Shown here piece after piece: positions 36,701 through 44,700 of a stretch of 47,492 nt of DNA (its first letter is position 1; every line of letters starts with the position of its first letter). The notes under the pieces were generated by a model. The model searched no databases. It was not told the origin of the DNA and saw nothing but the letters and a program-made list of their open reading frames with translations. The translations under genes were made by a program, and so were the position numbers. Source of the DNA: Opitutus sp. GAS368 (lineage in GTDB: Bacteria > Verrucomicrobiota > Verrucomicrobiia > Opitutales > Opitutaceae); the NCBI GenBank assembly GCA_945874455.1, contig CAMCHO010000010.1:1-47492 (forward strand), read 5' to 3'.

Positions 36701-36984
36701 GGGAGGGTGGTGTCTTGGAAAAAATCAGGAGAGCGACCGCTGGAGCCGACGTCACCGGAGGTGAGATTCCACGCGACCCAGTTGGCCTCGCGGGTGGTGT
36801 CGTTGTAGCTAAAGGCGTATTGGGCCCGCTGGATGAGGAAGTTCGTGCGGTTAACGACCGGATTGGTGGCGGCGGCACTCGGATTGCCGGTCTGCATTTG
36901 CAGCACCGGGTTGATCGTCGCGAAGGCGGTGACGGCGGACAGGAATAAGGCGACGAGGGCGAGGGCGGAGGAGTAAATTTTCAC
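30736..36984 (-). CDS. Giant secreted DNA/RNA nonspecific nuclease with Ig-like stalk
   Basis: A 2,082-residue secreted protein starting at GTG 36984 with a signal peptide (cleavage near AFA, about residue 22). Residues about 30-265 form a beta-beta-alpha-metal nuclease: DRGH (112-115, catalytic-type His), SNMMPQAPDNNQGVWASFE with metal-site Asn and Glu, and EVLIIAGPGG. Then come, in order, three Ig-like domains with the Y-Q-W-x-K core, a jelly-roll-like segment, a Big_5-like domain (ITVTFNQSVAV), two Ig-like domains, a second jelly-roll-like segment, an MBG-like domain, two more Ig-like domains and a beta-rich region. The end is two copies of one module (about 1811-1948 and 1949-2082). The nuclease likely degrades extracellular DNA; the stalk probably displays it away from the cell. 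Confidence 0.88.
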   Translation of the reverse strand: MKIYSSALALVALFLSAVTAFATINPVLQMQTGNPSAAATNPVVNRTNFLIQRAQYAFSYNDTTREANWVAWNLTSGDVGSSGRSPDFFQDTTLPTGFYPVLPTDYSGSGYDRGHLCPSGDRTVTRADNDVVFFMSNMMPQAPDNNQGVWASFETYCRTLADTGNEVLIIAGPGGFAGSTIASGVSIPAFTWKIAVVVPLGAGTALSRITATTRVIAIKIPNTAGVRSNPWQQYVTSAAQLQTDTGYTFFTDPALSAFAPTLRAQVDGQTATGAPTITTPPSTQTTAVSGGARFSVTATSNPASTLTYQWLNNDDPITGNASATTATLTLTNVQAADAAIYTVVVTNPIGSITSAGAALVITGLPPIIATPPASLTKVAGTTAVFTVSANGSPTLAYQWRKGGNNLTNTANITGATSATLTITNVQAGDAATYDVVVANPTLPNATSAGATLTVTAAAPTITLPPATQTAIVGNITTFTVIATGTAPFTYQWRKGGTPVTNGVTGNGSTLTGATTATLTMTNTQLTDAGNFDVVVTNGLNPDATSAVAVLTVSAVASPSTVAWNFGAGAGTESAAPTSGLPADVTGGTVTSGNNNGTPTLVTAVSVANTYSDFSAGNNAGAAAQIGALNTSAAGSAFFEFTLTPAANKQLSVSAFTFGSRSTSTGPQAYSIFSNTDNYTTAVATGTLSATSVWALQLPAFTAVTGTTGAAITFRIYGHSGAGSPAANTANWRIDDLKVTLNTAAGAPLIPAVTATTPVTAATGVAGNAPITVTFNQSVAVATGWFTINSALNGGIAATVTGGPTTYTFTPPVNFTDNDTVTVTIVAAQITDTATNTLHPAANTVLTFTTAAAVAPTITTAPTAQTANAGTSATFTVVASGTTPLAYQWRKNAVNITGHASATTSTLIFPNVQAADASAGPYDVVVTNSVSSITSAAVALTVIPTAPTITTAPVAATLLYGNNATFTVAASGTTPFSYQWRKGGVPLVNGAVTNAATVSGATGATLTLTAITTADAGNYDVIVTNSVASATPTTAVALTVTLPPAGPQTNYAGGTYVQNFDGLPATGTFTFTGPGPYALEAAQPNGVGASGLAGWSFAKGSGSGSVALFKFDNGASNSGATHAYGTTSAPDRALGSLSSGTFAARYGISFVNTTGQTLSTFTLGYTGEQWRHGGALIPNKLAFSYATGAIDLNTVANGGFTAATALDFTAPIFTATTSSLDGNLAVNRVVIAPVTITGLTWAPGQTLVLRWTDVDDAGSDDGLGIDDLTFSAEITLTPGKLAQSIAFTSTITTQLSTAGPFTLVATATSGLPMTFTLVSGPATVSDNTLTLTGAAGTVVVRASQVGNSSYNAAAPVDLSFAVAQPPFTYVTPRITTQPFPQVAQTGGTAAFSVTATGTPAPTYQWRQNGTDLAGATSAALTLTNVQSTDAAGYDVVVTNIVRSVISSLARLTVSATATAPVFTRQPGNVVALAGRSATFTVVATGAPAPTYQWNKYGTALTGATAATLTIADLRSSDSGGYSVTVTNSAGTVTSSTVTLRVIARSYAGTYIGTIPASGGPGGSRGGAFALLVNDENSGVLLAFERISPFLDDLPSGGYFAHTVTSIAQGFAISDSGAFDFTAAAYRPAAASTGGVMPVPAPPATTTSGLMIRPVSVTGSISERGALNGLLAGSSSLSAQKSPDTGSTAGYAGFYTAGSSSNSAQLLAIVSPTGPAVVVVLCNDNPIAGAPASSVEGLGRNRLAMVLPDRTFGLDAGTGIVDSLGRLSITTPTSQVLVLALTPETGGITATATTAAGSTTTFTGFADTSAALAQQRIVNLSTRTTAGSGDQVAIVGFVITGLESKPVLLRAVGPALRGLGVTTALTAPRLELRANGVLLATNNGWTTTGNAAEIANAAARSGAFPLAAGSADSVILTTLAPGTYTALMSASDAKLGVGLIEIYDLSGGSRAQKLSNLSIRAAVGTGEGTLISGLVVGGSAPKRVLIRAAGPSLTQFGVTGALPRPALSLFSAAGAVLAQNSGWSTSADAASIVDAAARVGAFVFGATSADAALLINLSPGAYTAQVTGAAGATGTALLEVYELP

Positions 36985-37100
36985 GGAAAAAAGGGGACGA
37001 GGCTGCGGCGACGACGAGACGGGTGTGAGGGACTGCCCAGATCAGATGAATGGGAACGGAGGGTGCGGGCGGGAGAAATGTCACGTCCGGAAATCAACCG

Positions 37101-37114
37101 TCACGGACACGTGA
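37101..37114. promoter_or_regulatory. Palindrome TCACG-N4-CGTGA between divergent genes
   Basis: The 238-bp gap between the giant nuclease gene (minus) and the GH13 gene (plus) contains the perfect dyad TCACG/CGTGA with a 4-nt spacer. A related half-site, TCACGTCCG, lies at 37081-37089. The geometry fits a dimeric regulator site controlling one or both genes, but no regulator is adjacent. No clear -35/-10 pair was found. Confidence 0.3.
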
Positions 37115-37222
37115 CGCCGGGAGCAGCGGGGTTGGTTTTGCTGAGGATTTGTCGCCGATCGTCCTCGTTCGACGCTTTCCCGCTTGTCGCACGCCGGGTG
37201 CGGAGAAAGCTTTGCGCTCCAC

Positions 37223-39697
37223 ATGGCAGAATCTCCGCATCTTATCGTCCGGGCGTGGCTCGAATCCCTCACCACGGGCGTGGTTGAGCTGGATCGTGAT
37301 TGGACTTCGAAGGTGCCTCCGCGTTTTACGCTCGGGGCGCAGTGTCCCTCCCCAGCGGGACTTTCGGCGGACACCGGCCTGATGGCCGCCTGTAGCTACC
37401 GTTACTTTGTGAATGGGGTGGGGGAGATGGTGTTTGCGCTCACGCCGGAGCGAGGCTCCGCAATCGATCTGACGCGCGACACGCTCTATGTCGCGGGAGA
37501 TTTTAATGGCTGGCAGGAGGCGGTCGGCAATGAGTCGTGGCGGTTGCAGCCGGAGGAACTGGATGGCGAGCACGTGTTGATGTGGCGGGGCGCCGCGGCG
37601 CGTTTTCTGGAACCGGCGGGACAGCGCTTCAAGTTCGTGACCGGTGAATATCACTGGTTGAGTCTGCCGGATAACGTACCCAACGGAGTGCGCGACCGAG
37701 ACGGTAATATGAACCGCGTGATCGACCCGGCGCGGACTGGTCGACATCTGTGGCGTTTTTCGTTGGCGCAGCCGCTCGATCTCGCTGAGGCGCTGACGGT
37801 GGCGTGGGCGGGGACGAGCGAGGCGACGGCCGAGGTCGGAGTGCCGCTGGTGCCGGGAGTTTTCTTTCACGAATTGAAAACCGACCTGCCGCTCGGGGCG
37901 TTGGTGCGGGAGGACGAGACGGTGTTCCGGTTGTTTGCGCCGAGGGCGCGGGGGGTCACCCTTTCTCTGCGCTACGCACTGGGCGAGCAGAGTGAGATCC
38001 AAGAATTTCCGTTGGTGCGGCGGCCCGATGCGGATGGTGCGGCGGGTGTGTGGGAAGTCGCGCTCGGGCGCAATCTGCACGGCTGGTTTTACTGGTATGC
38101 CGTGGATGGCGTGCTCACCGGGCCGGGGAAATTTGAGCCGAAGATGCGGGTGCTCGATCCCTATGCGCTCGCGACGGTCCATCACGATGGACCGGGCGTG
38201 GTGCTCGACCGCGCGTGGGTGGGGCAGGGCGACCGGTCCTTCAAAACACCGGCGTGGCATGACCTAATCATTGCCGAGGCGCACGTGCGGGACCTCGCGA
38301 CCAATGCCCCGGTGAAGGCGCTGCCCGGGGAACGCTGCGGCTTTACGGGTCTGCGCAAGTGGGTCGAGAGTCCGGATTTTTATCTGCATCATCTCGGGGT
38401 GAACTGTGTGGAACTGCAGCCGGTGCAGGCGTGCGACAACGTGGACGTGGAAGACTACCACTGGGGGTACATGACGAACAACTACTTCGCGCCGGAGAGC
38501 GGCTACGCGCTGGCGCCGGAAGCCGCATCGGGTGTGCGCGAGTTGCAGGAATTGATTGCGGCGTTTCACCGGCGCGGCATGGCGGTGCTGCTCGATGTCG
38601 TTTATAATCACGTCGGCGTGCCGGCGCATCTGATGTTCATCGACCGGCTTTATTATTTTGAACAAGACGCCGCGGGCAACCTCGCCAATTTCAGCGGGTG
38701 CGGGAACGATCTACGGGCGCGTTCCGCGATGTCGAAACGCCTGATCATCGACAGCTGCGTTTACCTGATCGAGGCGTTTGGAGTGGACGGATTTCGCTTC
38801 GACCTCGCGGAGCTCATCGGCGCGGATGTCTTGCGGGATATCGAGGTGGCGCTGAAGCGCGTGAAGTCCGACGTGATCCTGATCGCGGAGCCGTGGAGTT
38901 TTCGCGGGCACATTGCGGGGGCTTTGCGCGACACCGGTTGGGCGTCGTGGAACGATGGTTACCGCGATTTCGTGCGCGACTACGTGCGGGGCGGCGGGAC
39001 AGCGGAACGCATGGAGTATTTTCTGCGTGGCTCGCCGTGGTATTTTGCCAAGTGGCCGGCGCAGACGGTGAATTACACGGAGTCGCACGACGACCGCGCG
39101 TGGATCGACATGATCACCGAAAACGAAAACGCCAACGGCTTCATACCGACGGCCAACGACCGCCGCCGGACGCACCTGATGGCCGCGCTCTTGTTCATGT
39201 CGCTCGGCATCCCGATGCTCGCGTCAGGGCAAGATTTTCTCCGCTCCAAGCACGGCGTGAATAACACCTATCTGCGCGGTGATCTGAACGCGCTCGATTA
39301 CCGGCGGCTCTATCGGCATCTCGGCACACACGCGTATTTCGCCGACTGGATCGCGTTTCGCCGGAGTGGGACGGGGCGGTTGCTGCGACAAGGCGCGATG
39401 CCGAGCGAGGGCTTCTTCCGGTTTTTCCGCGCGTCCGGTTCGCCGGCGTTCGCGGTGATCTACAACGCGGACGGCTCGCAGGGCGCGGAGCGTCTGTTGT
39501 TTGCAGTCAACCCCACGCTGGGTGACGTGACGATTCCCGTGGGCGCAGGAGTCGCCGGCGCGGTGGCGGGTGCGTGGGAGCAGTTGGCCGACCACGAACG
39601 GTTTTTCGCCTCGGAAGGACATGGGGCGAAGCAGCCGGTCGAACCCGAACTATTCGTGCCAGCGCTCGGCTGTGCGCTGTGGTTGAGCGACGAGTGA
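37223..39697 (+). CDS. GH13 alpha-glucan debranching enzyme, type I pullulanase-like
   Basis: From ATG 37223 (MAESPHL) the product is 824 residues; a TTG at 37184 would be the alternative start. There is no signal peptide, so it is probably cytoplasmic. The N-terminal half holds beta-sandwich modules (VAGDFNGWQEAVG, then a CBM48-like ETVFRLFAPRARGVTL). The catalytic barrel follows with the four GH13 regions: LLDVVYNHVG, GVDGFRFDLAELIG (nucleophile Asp), ILIAEPWSFRG (acid/base Glu) and VNYTESHDD. GVNCVELQPVQ and the YHWGYMTNNYFAPES loop are typical of pullulanase/isoamylase branches. It should cut alpha-1,6 links of glycogen-like glucans. It stands alone. Confidence 0.9.
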   Translation: MAESPHLIVRAWLESLTTGVVELDRDWTSKVPPRFTLGAQCPSPAGLSADTGLMAACSYRYFVNGVGEMVFALTPERGSAIDLTRDTLYVAGDFNGWQEAVGNESWRLQPEELDGEHVLMWRGAAARFLEPAGQRFKFVTGEYHWLSLPDNVPNGVRDRDGNMNRVIDPARTGRHLWRFSLAQPLDLAEALTVAWAGTSEATAEVGVPLVPGVFFHELKTDLPLGALVREDETVFRLFAPRARGVTLSLRYALGEQSEIQEFPLVRRPDADGAAGVWEVALGRNLHGWFYWYAVDGVLTGPGKFEPKMRVLDPYALATVHHDGPGVVLDRAWVGQGDRSFKTPAWHDLIIAEAHVRDLATNAPVKALPGERCGFTGLRKWVESPDFYLHHLGVNCVELQPVQACDNVDVEDYHWGYMTNNYFAPESGYALAPEAASGVRELQELIAAFHRRGMAVLLDVVYNHVGVPAHLMFIDRLYYFEQDAAGNLANFSGCGNDLRARSAMSKRLIIDSCVYLIEAFGVDGFRFDLAELIGADVLRDIEVALKRVKSDVILIAEPWSFRGHIAGALRDTGWASWNDGYRDFVRDYVRGGGTAERMEYFLRGSPWYFAKWPAQTVNYTESHDDRAWIDMITENENANGFIPTANDRRRTHLMAALLFMSLGIPMLASGQDFLRSKHGVNNTYLRGDLNALDYRRLYRHLGTHAYFADWIAFRRSGTGRLLRQGAMPSEGFFRFFRASGSPAFAVIYNADGSQGAERLLFAVNPTLGDVTIPVGAGVAGAVAGAWEQLADHERFFASEGHGAKQPVEPELFVPALGCALWLSDE

Positions 39698-40174
39698 GCG
39701 AGGGCGGGGCGTGGTGGGGGATTCGCGTCATGGACCGACGCTCAACCGAGGCTCAAACGCTAGCCCGTGAAATGCTCACCTGAATACAACCTGAATATAG
39801 CCAAGGCAGGAGTCACAGAGGACACGGAGCGCAACCACAGAGGGCACCGAGGAAGACAGCGTGTTTATATTGCGAGGAAACTGGGTTTGCGGGGAGGGGA
39901 GGGGTTTAAGGGGAGGGGCATGGTGGGATTCAGCGGTCCCGATGGGCTTGGCGATAGATAGCGAGTAGCAGTGTCAGCGTTTCGGCGGCGGCGGGGCGTC
40001 GGCTACAGAAGCCGTCAGGCTGAGGGCGTTCACTGTGATGGCGGTGATTACGGGCGTGGCTGTCACGGTCGCAGCCGTGGCTGAGGTCGGCGGAGTGGGC
40101 GGAGTGGGCTGGGGATTATGGGTAATCATAGCGGTGGCCAGCGAGCGCCTCGGCGCTCCCCTGACCACCCAATG
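39698..40174. other. Accessory intergenic DNA with short repeats and a G-quadruplex motif
   Basis: No credible gene. It contains two near-identical 16-mers, CACAGAGGACACGGAG (39814-39829) and CACAGAGGGCACCGAG (39836-39851), 22 bp apart. This CACAGAGG-type motif looks like a dispersed intergenic repeat. Next is a G-run array at 39891-39918, five runs of four Gs separated by A, A, TTTAA and A, then low-complexity GGCGGAGTGGGC repeats near 40090-40110. The frames here are Val/Gly-rich or Pro/Thr-rich and not convincing. Confidence 0.55.
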
Positions 40175-40459
40175 TCAACTGCTTGGCTCGATTGGATCAT
40201 TCCGGGCGTTGCGGCGGCGGAAAATATTAAACGTTAATGCCTTTTTTGCCTTTTCCTGCGGCGAGGCGGTTCCTTGGAAGAAGGCGGCGAAGGCTTCCGG
40301 CGCGTTGTGGTCGATGCGTTTTTCGAGCAACTTGTGGTCTAGCGCGTTTACCGCGTAGGCCACCGAGTAGCGTTTATGATAGTTGATTACAGTATAGAGG
40401 GTAGCAGTGCCAAAGACATCCCCATCGACCTTCGGTGCGGCTTTTTCCTTAGCTGCTTG
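40175..40459 (-). pseudogene. Protein-like fragment, probably a broken gene
   Basis: An open frame of 94 codons lacks a good start: it is bounded upstream by TGA at 40460-40462 and the first possible start is GTG 40363. Yet residues before that GTG look protein-like and continuous with the rest (KVDGDVFGTATLYTVINY, HKRYSVAYAVNALDHKLL, EKRIDHNAPEAFAAFFQG). The composition is balanced, unlike the shadow frames nearby. I do not recognise the family. It is probably the C-terminal part of a decayed or truncated gene; the upstream DNA is AT-rich with no matching frame. Confidence 0.4.
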
Positions 40460-40681
40460 TCATGTTGCCTGACCCTTTTTGCCTCTTTTTTCAAACGCCT
40501 CGCAAGGTGATTGCAAAATGCAAAGTTTGGCCCTCTTTACTCTTTTTTCTCCCCTTTTTTCGGCTAGTTTTGAGTCTCGAACATGTGGATCGTTCTTTCT
40601 AGGGTTTGGGCTCAACGATCTCTCTTGTTCAATTTACGGGGTATGCCCCAGTCAGGCCGTCAAACCACATTCCCATAAAAA
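40460..40681 (+). other. T-rich leader upstream of the SIR2-like gene
   Basis: A 222-bp stretch clearly lower in GC than the dcw region, with several runs of C/T and TTTTTT. It must contain the promoter of the SIR2-like gene, but I could not pick a trustworthy -35/-10 pair. A short plus-strand frame (40479-40685) has no protein-like features and is not called. Confidence 0.35.
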
Positions 40682-41710
40682 ATGAGTGACCTTACAATCC
40701 CATCCCAAGCCCGTAAGGTGGTAATCATTGGAAGTGGTTTCCACCGGTCGGTGCTCGGTGATCTCCAGCACCCGCTGGCTAATTGGTCGCTGCTCCTGCA
40801 GGAGGTCGCGCGCCGGGTCGGCTGCCGGCTGGAGCCATCCGAATGTAAGGAGCCGACGCTGGCCTGGGAAAAGGTCTTGTCGCAATATGTCAGGAAGAAG
40901 CGCGGTGAGCTGTCCGTCAGCGAAGCGGAAAAACCGTTGAAGCAGGCGGTGGCGGAAGTGCTCAGGGAAGCTACGGCGGGGAGCCAAGCGGTCTATCGGG
41001 CGCACGCCATAACCCGGCAGGTCGAGGCGTTTCTGGCGCGCGGTGGCGGCCACTTGATCTCGCTCAACTTTGATCAGCTATGCTATGACGGATCTAGCGT
41101 GCTGAATAATCCGGTCAATCTCCGCAAGGGGGCGGACGGTGTCAGGAAGCCGGACCTGAGGCTCCTCCACGAACGGATCGTGCGTAAGGCGGGGACGTCA
41201 GCGCCTTCCATGATCTGGCATCCCCATGGATGTATCCGGCGCTTCGATTCCATCAGGCTCGGCTACCGAGATTACGGTCTGCTCCCGGCTTCGTACTTGC
41301 ACGCTTTCGCTCAGTTCAAGAGGTGGGAAAGCGAGCGGACTAAGTCTCCCAGGAAGTCAGGTAGGCAAGGCTCGAAGGATTTTCGCCAGCGCTTGCTGGA
41401 TGCGCTAGAGTCCTTGGATTGCGGTCCAAAAAATGCGAGCGACCGGGCGGCGGATCATTGGGTGACGCGGTTCATGGTGCTCCCGGTGCAGGTGATTGGC
41501 GCTGGCATCTCTGAGCATGAATTGGGGCTCCGGTGGCTGTTCGTGCAGCGGCAGCGAAATTTCCAGCGGCATCCGGAAAATGGGCCCCCTATTTTTCACC
41601 GGGAGCTTCAGCCCTTTGCAGGACCGTGGATGAGTGACGTAGTTGATCACTCCTCTTGGTCCCAAGCTTGGTATACGGTTTTCGGCCCCCCCGCCTCGCC
41701 TGCGCAATAA
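40682..41710 (+). CDS. SIR2-like domain protein, possible defence effector
   Basis: A 342-residue soluble protein. The N-terminus KVVIIGSGFHRSVLG (12-26) resembles the nucleotide-binding loop of SIR2-like proteins and is followed by LANWSLLLQEVA, a usual next helix. LISLNFDQLC (125-134) corresponds to the family's T-N-Y/F-D block and IWHPHGCI (178-185) to its catalytic-His block. VIGAGISEHELGLRWLF (271-287) matches the closing G-x-S-x-x-E...W segment of SIR2_2-type proteins. Such domains bind or cleave NAD and occur as effectors of several antiphage systems. No known partner gene is adjacent; 14 nt downstream starts the RCC1-repeat giant. The SIR2 call is from motifs only, and the defence role is inferred. 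Confidence 0.68.
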   Translation: MSDLTIPSQARKVVIIGSGFHRSVLGDLQHPLANWSLLLQEVARRVGCRLEPSECKEPTLAWEKVLSQYVRKKRGELSVSEAEKPLKQAVAEVLREATAGSQAVYRAHAITRQVEAFLARGGGHLISLNFDQLCYDGSSVLNNPVNLRKGADGVRKPDLRLLHERIVRKAGTSAPSMIWHPHGCIRRFDSIRLGYRDYGLLPASYLHAFAQFKRWESERTKSPRKSGRQGSKDFRQRLLDALESLDCGPKNASDRAADHWVTRFMVLPVQVIGAGISEHELGLRWLFVQRQRNFQRHPENGPPIFHRELQPFAGPWMSDVVDHSSWSQAWYTVFGPPASPAQ

Positions 41711-41724
41711 GGATTTTATCTGGT

Positions 41725-44700
41725 ATGAAATCCGTCCTAATCCGGCCCCTCAGCCGATCCTGGGCTGCCGCCATCTCCAGCGTTATTGTTGGAGCAGGGC
41801 TGCCGCACCTCGCGTTCTTGATCGTATTGTGTACGTCCAGTCTCGTTGCGCAGACCGCGCCCGTGATCGCGACCCAACCTGCTGACCAGGTGGCGTCAAT
41901 TGGGGGCATTGCGAAGTTTTCCGCGTCTGCAAGTGGAACGGGCCCCTTCAGCTACCGCTGGTATCACGAAGGTGCCGAAATCGGCGGAGCGAGTGATTCA
42001 TCACTGACGATCAACCCCGTGAGACCAACTGATGAAGGAGACTACTTCGTGGAAGTACGCAGTGACGCAACCCAGATCAGCAGTATTGCTGTCGGACAGG
42101 GAGTCGCCATGTATGTGCAAGGGGGCAAGCTATGGGCGGCTGGAGATAACACTTACGGCCAGCTTGGTGTAGGTTTCGCCTCGTCGATTCCATCGCCAGT
42201 ACCCCTGCAGGTGGCTAGCGGAGTGGTCAGCGTGGCTTGTGGGCAGTACCACACGCTCTTCGTGAAAGCTGATGGCACCCTCTGGGCGACGGGCTTCAAC
42301 AGTTCTGGCCAGCTGGGTGATTGGACGATTACAAACCGAAGCACGCCGGTTAAGGTCGCGAGCGGGGTTTCAAGCGTGGCAACCGGAGAAAGTCACACGC
42401 TATTCGTGAAGACCGATGGGACGCTGTGGGCGATGGGCGCAAATGGATCTGGCCGGCTTGGAGATGGTTCGACGACGAACCGGAGTTCGCCGGTGCAGGT
42501 TGCCAGTGGGGTAAAGGGAGTGGCCTGCGGGGGGGCGCACACACTGTTCGTGAAGACGAACGGGACACTCTGGGCGACGGGCAGCAACAGCTACGGCCAG
42601 CTTGGAGATGGGACGACAACGAACCGCAGCACGCCAGTTCAGGTGGCGAGCGGGGTTTCCAGCGTTTCAGCCGGAGGCTGGTGCACTCTTTTTGTCAAAA
42701 CAGACGGTACCGTGTGGGCGTCGGGCTACAACGGGCTAGGCCAACTAGGCGATGGCACGATTACAAACCGCAGCACGCCAGTTCCGGTGGCGAGCGGGGT
42801 AACGGGAGTGGCCTGCGGGGGGGTGCACACGCTGTTCGTAAAGACGAACGGTACACTCTGGGCGACGGGCTACAACAGCTCAGGCCAACTGGGCGATGGG
42901 ACGATTATAAACCGCAGCACGCCAGTTCAGGTGGCGAGCGGGGTTGCCAACGCAGCGGGTGGATACCAGAGCACCCTTTTCGTCAAGGCCGACGGCACGC
43001 TTTGGGCGATGGGCTCGAACGAATGGGGTCAACTATTTCGTGGATTCAAGACTTTACCGGTGAAGGTCGCGAGGGGCGTTTCAAGCGTGGCAGCCGGAGA
43101 CAGTCACACGCTATTCGTAAAGACCGATGGGACGCTGTGGGCGTCGGGCTTCAACGGGCAAGGCCAGCTGGGTGATGGGACGATTACAAACCGAAACATG
43201 CCGGTTAAGGTCGCGAGCGGGGTTTCAAGCGTGGCAACCGGAGAAAGTCACACGCTATTCGTGAAGACCGATGGGACGCTGTGGGCGATGGGCTACAACG
43301 GGCAAGGCCAGCTGGGTGATGGGACGACGACGAACCGGATTTCGCCAGTGCAGGTGGCGAGCGGGGTTTCAAGCGTGGCCTGTGGGCAGGACCACACTCT
43401 ATTCGTGAAGAGGGATGCCACTCTCTGGGCGACAGGTGACAACATCTACGGCCCGCTTGGAGATGGGACGATGACAAACCGCAGCACGCCAGTTCAGGTG
43501 GCGAGCGGGGTTTCCAGCGTTTCAGCCGGAGGCGACTACACTCTTTTTGTCAAAACAGACGGTACCCTGTGGGCGGCCGGTCGGAACGACTGGGGCCAAC
43601 TGGGCGATGGCACGACTAGAGGAAAGTTTGGTGCCCAAGTGCAGGTGGCGAGCGGTGTGTCTAGTGTGGCAGCTGGACGGGCCCATACTCTCTTAGTAAA
43701 AACCGACGGAACGCTTTGGGCGACAGGTGACAACAGCTACGGCCAGCTTGGAAATGGGACGACGACGAACCGGAGTCGGCCGGTGCAGATGGCGAGCGGG
43801 GTTTCCAGCGTTTCAGCCGAAGGCGACGGCACTCATTTTATCAAAACAGACGGTACCCTGTGGGCGGCCGGTCAGCACCACTGGGGCCAACTGGGCGATG
43901 GCACGACGACGAATCGCGGCACGGCGGTACAGGTTGCATCTGGGGTGGTTAGCGTGTCGGCTTCTATTTTCGTAAAGGCTGACGGAACACTATGGACGAA
44001 TATAAACGGGCTAGGCGTAGGCGATGGCGTTCCTTCGTCTGGTGGAATCACCTCAACTCCCTTGCGGACGGTTGGCGGGGTCGATTCGGTAATTGCGACT
44101 CTGACTCTAATGCCCGCTATAACTTCTCAACCGCAGCCATGGGTAGGCTCGATTGGGCAGTCGGTGAGCTTTTCCGTAGTGGCAACGGGCACGGCACCGC
44201 TAGCGTACCAATGGCGCAAATTCGGGGTAAGCATCGCAGGAGCCACAGCCTCGACTCTCGCTCTCTCGGCTGCGGTTGAGGCGGATGCAGGCAACTACGA
44301 CGTCCTCGTGTCTAATGCCGTGGACAGCGTGACCTCTGAATCCGCCACACTGCGGTTCAGATTCAGGCCTGTGATCAATTGGGCGACGCCGTCGGCGATA
44401 AGCCAAGGCACGGCTCTTTCAGGCACGCAGTTGAACGCGACATCAAGCGTACCGGGCACTTTTGTCTACACGCCCGCGGTTGGGTTGGTGCCCGGCGGCG
44501 GCAGCCAGTGTCTCTCCGTAAAGTTTACGCCAGATGACACGACTAACTATATCACCGCGACGGAAACTAGGTGGGTCATGGTGGATTACGTGCCGGTGAT
44601 CACATCCCAGCCGCAATCTCAGTCCGTTGCGGCGGGCCAGAGAGTAAGTTTCGGGATTGTGGCCAGCACCGGAGCTACGGCCGCGGTCGCGGGCGGTTGG

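Noticed and set aside
32593-36948. Several long plus-strand Gly/Glu/Asp-rich frames
   Set aside because: All lie antisense to the giant nuclease gene; their repetitiveness mirrors the Ig-like repeats of the true strand.
40479-40685. 68-codon plus-strand frame before the SIR2-like gene
   Set aside because: Phe/Ser-rich translation of T-rich leader DNA, no ribosome-binding site, ends inside the next start region.
42110-44060. Regular direct repeats suggesting a CRISPR array
   Set aside because: The repeats are about 150 nt, in frame and code RCC1 units; there are no short palindromic repeats with unique spacers.
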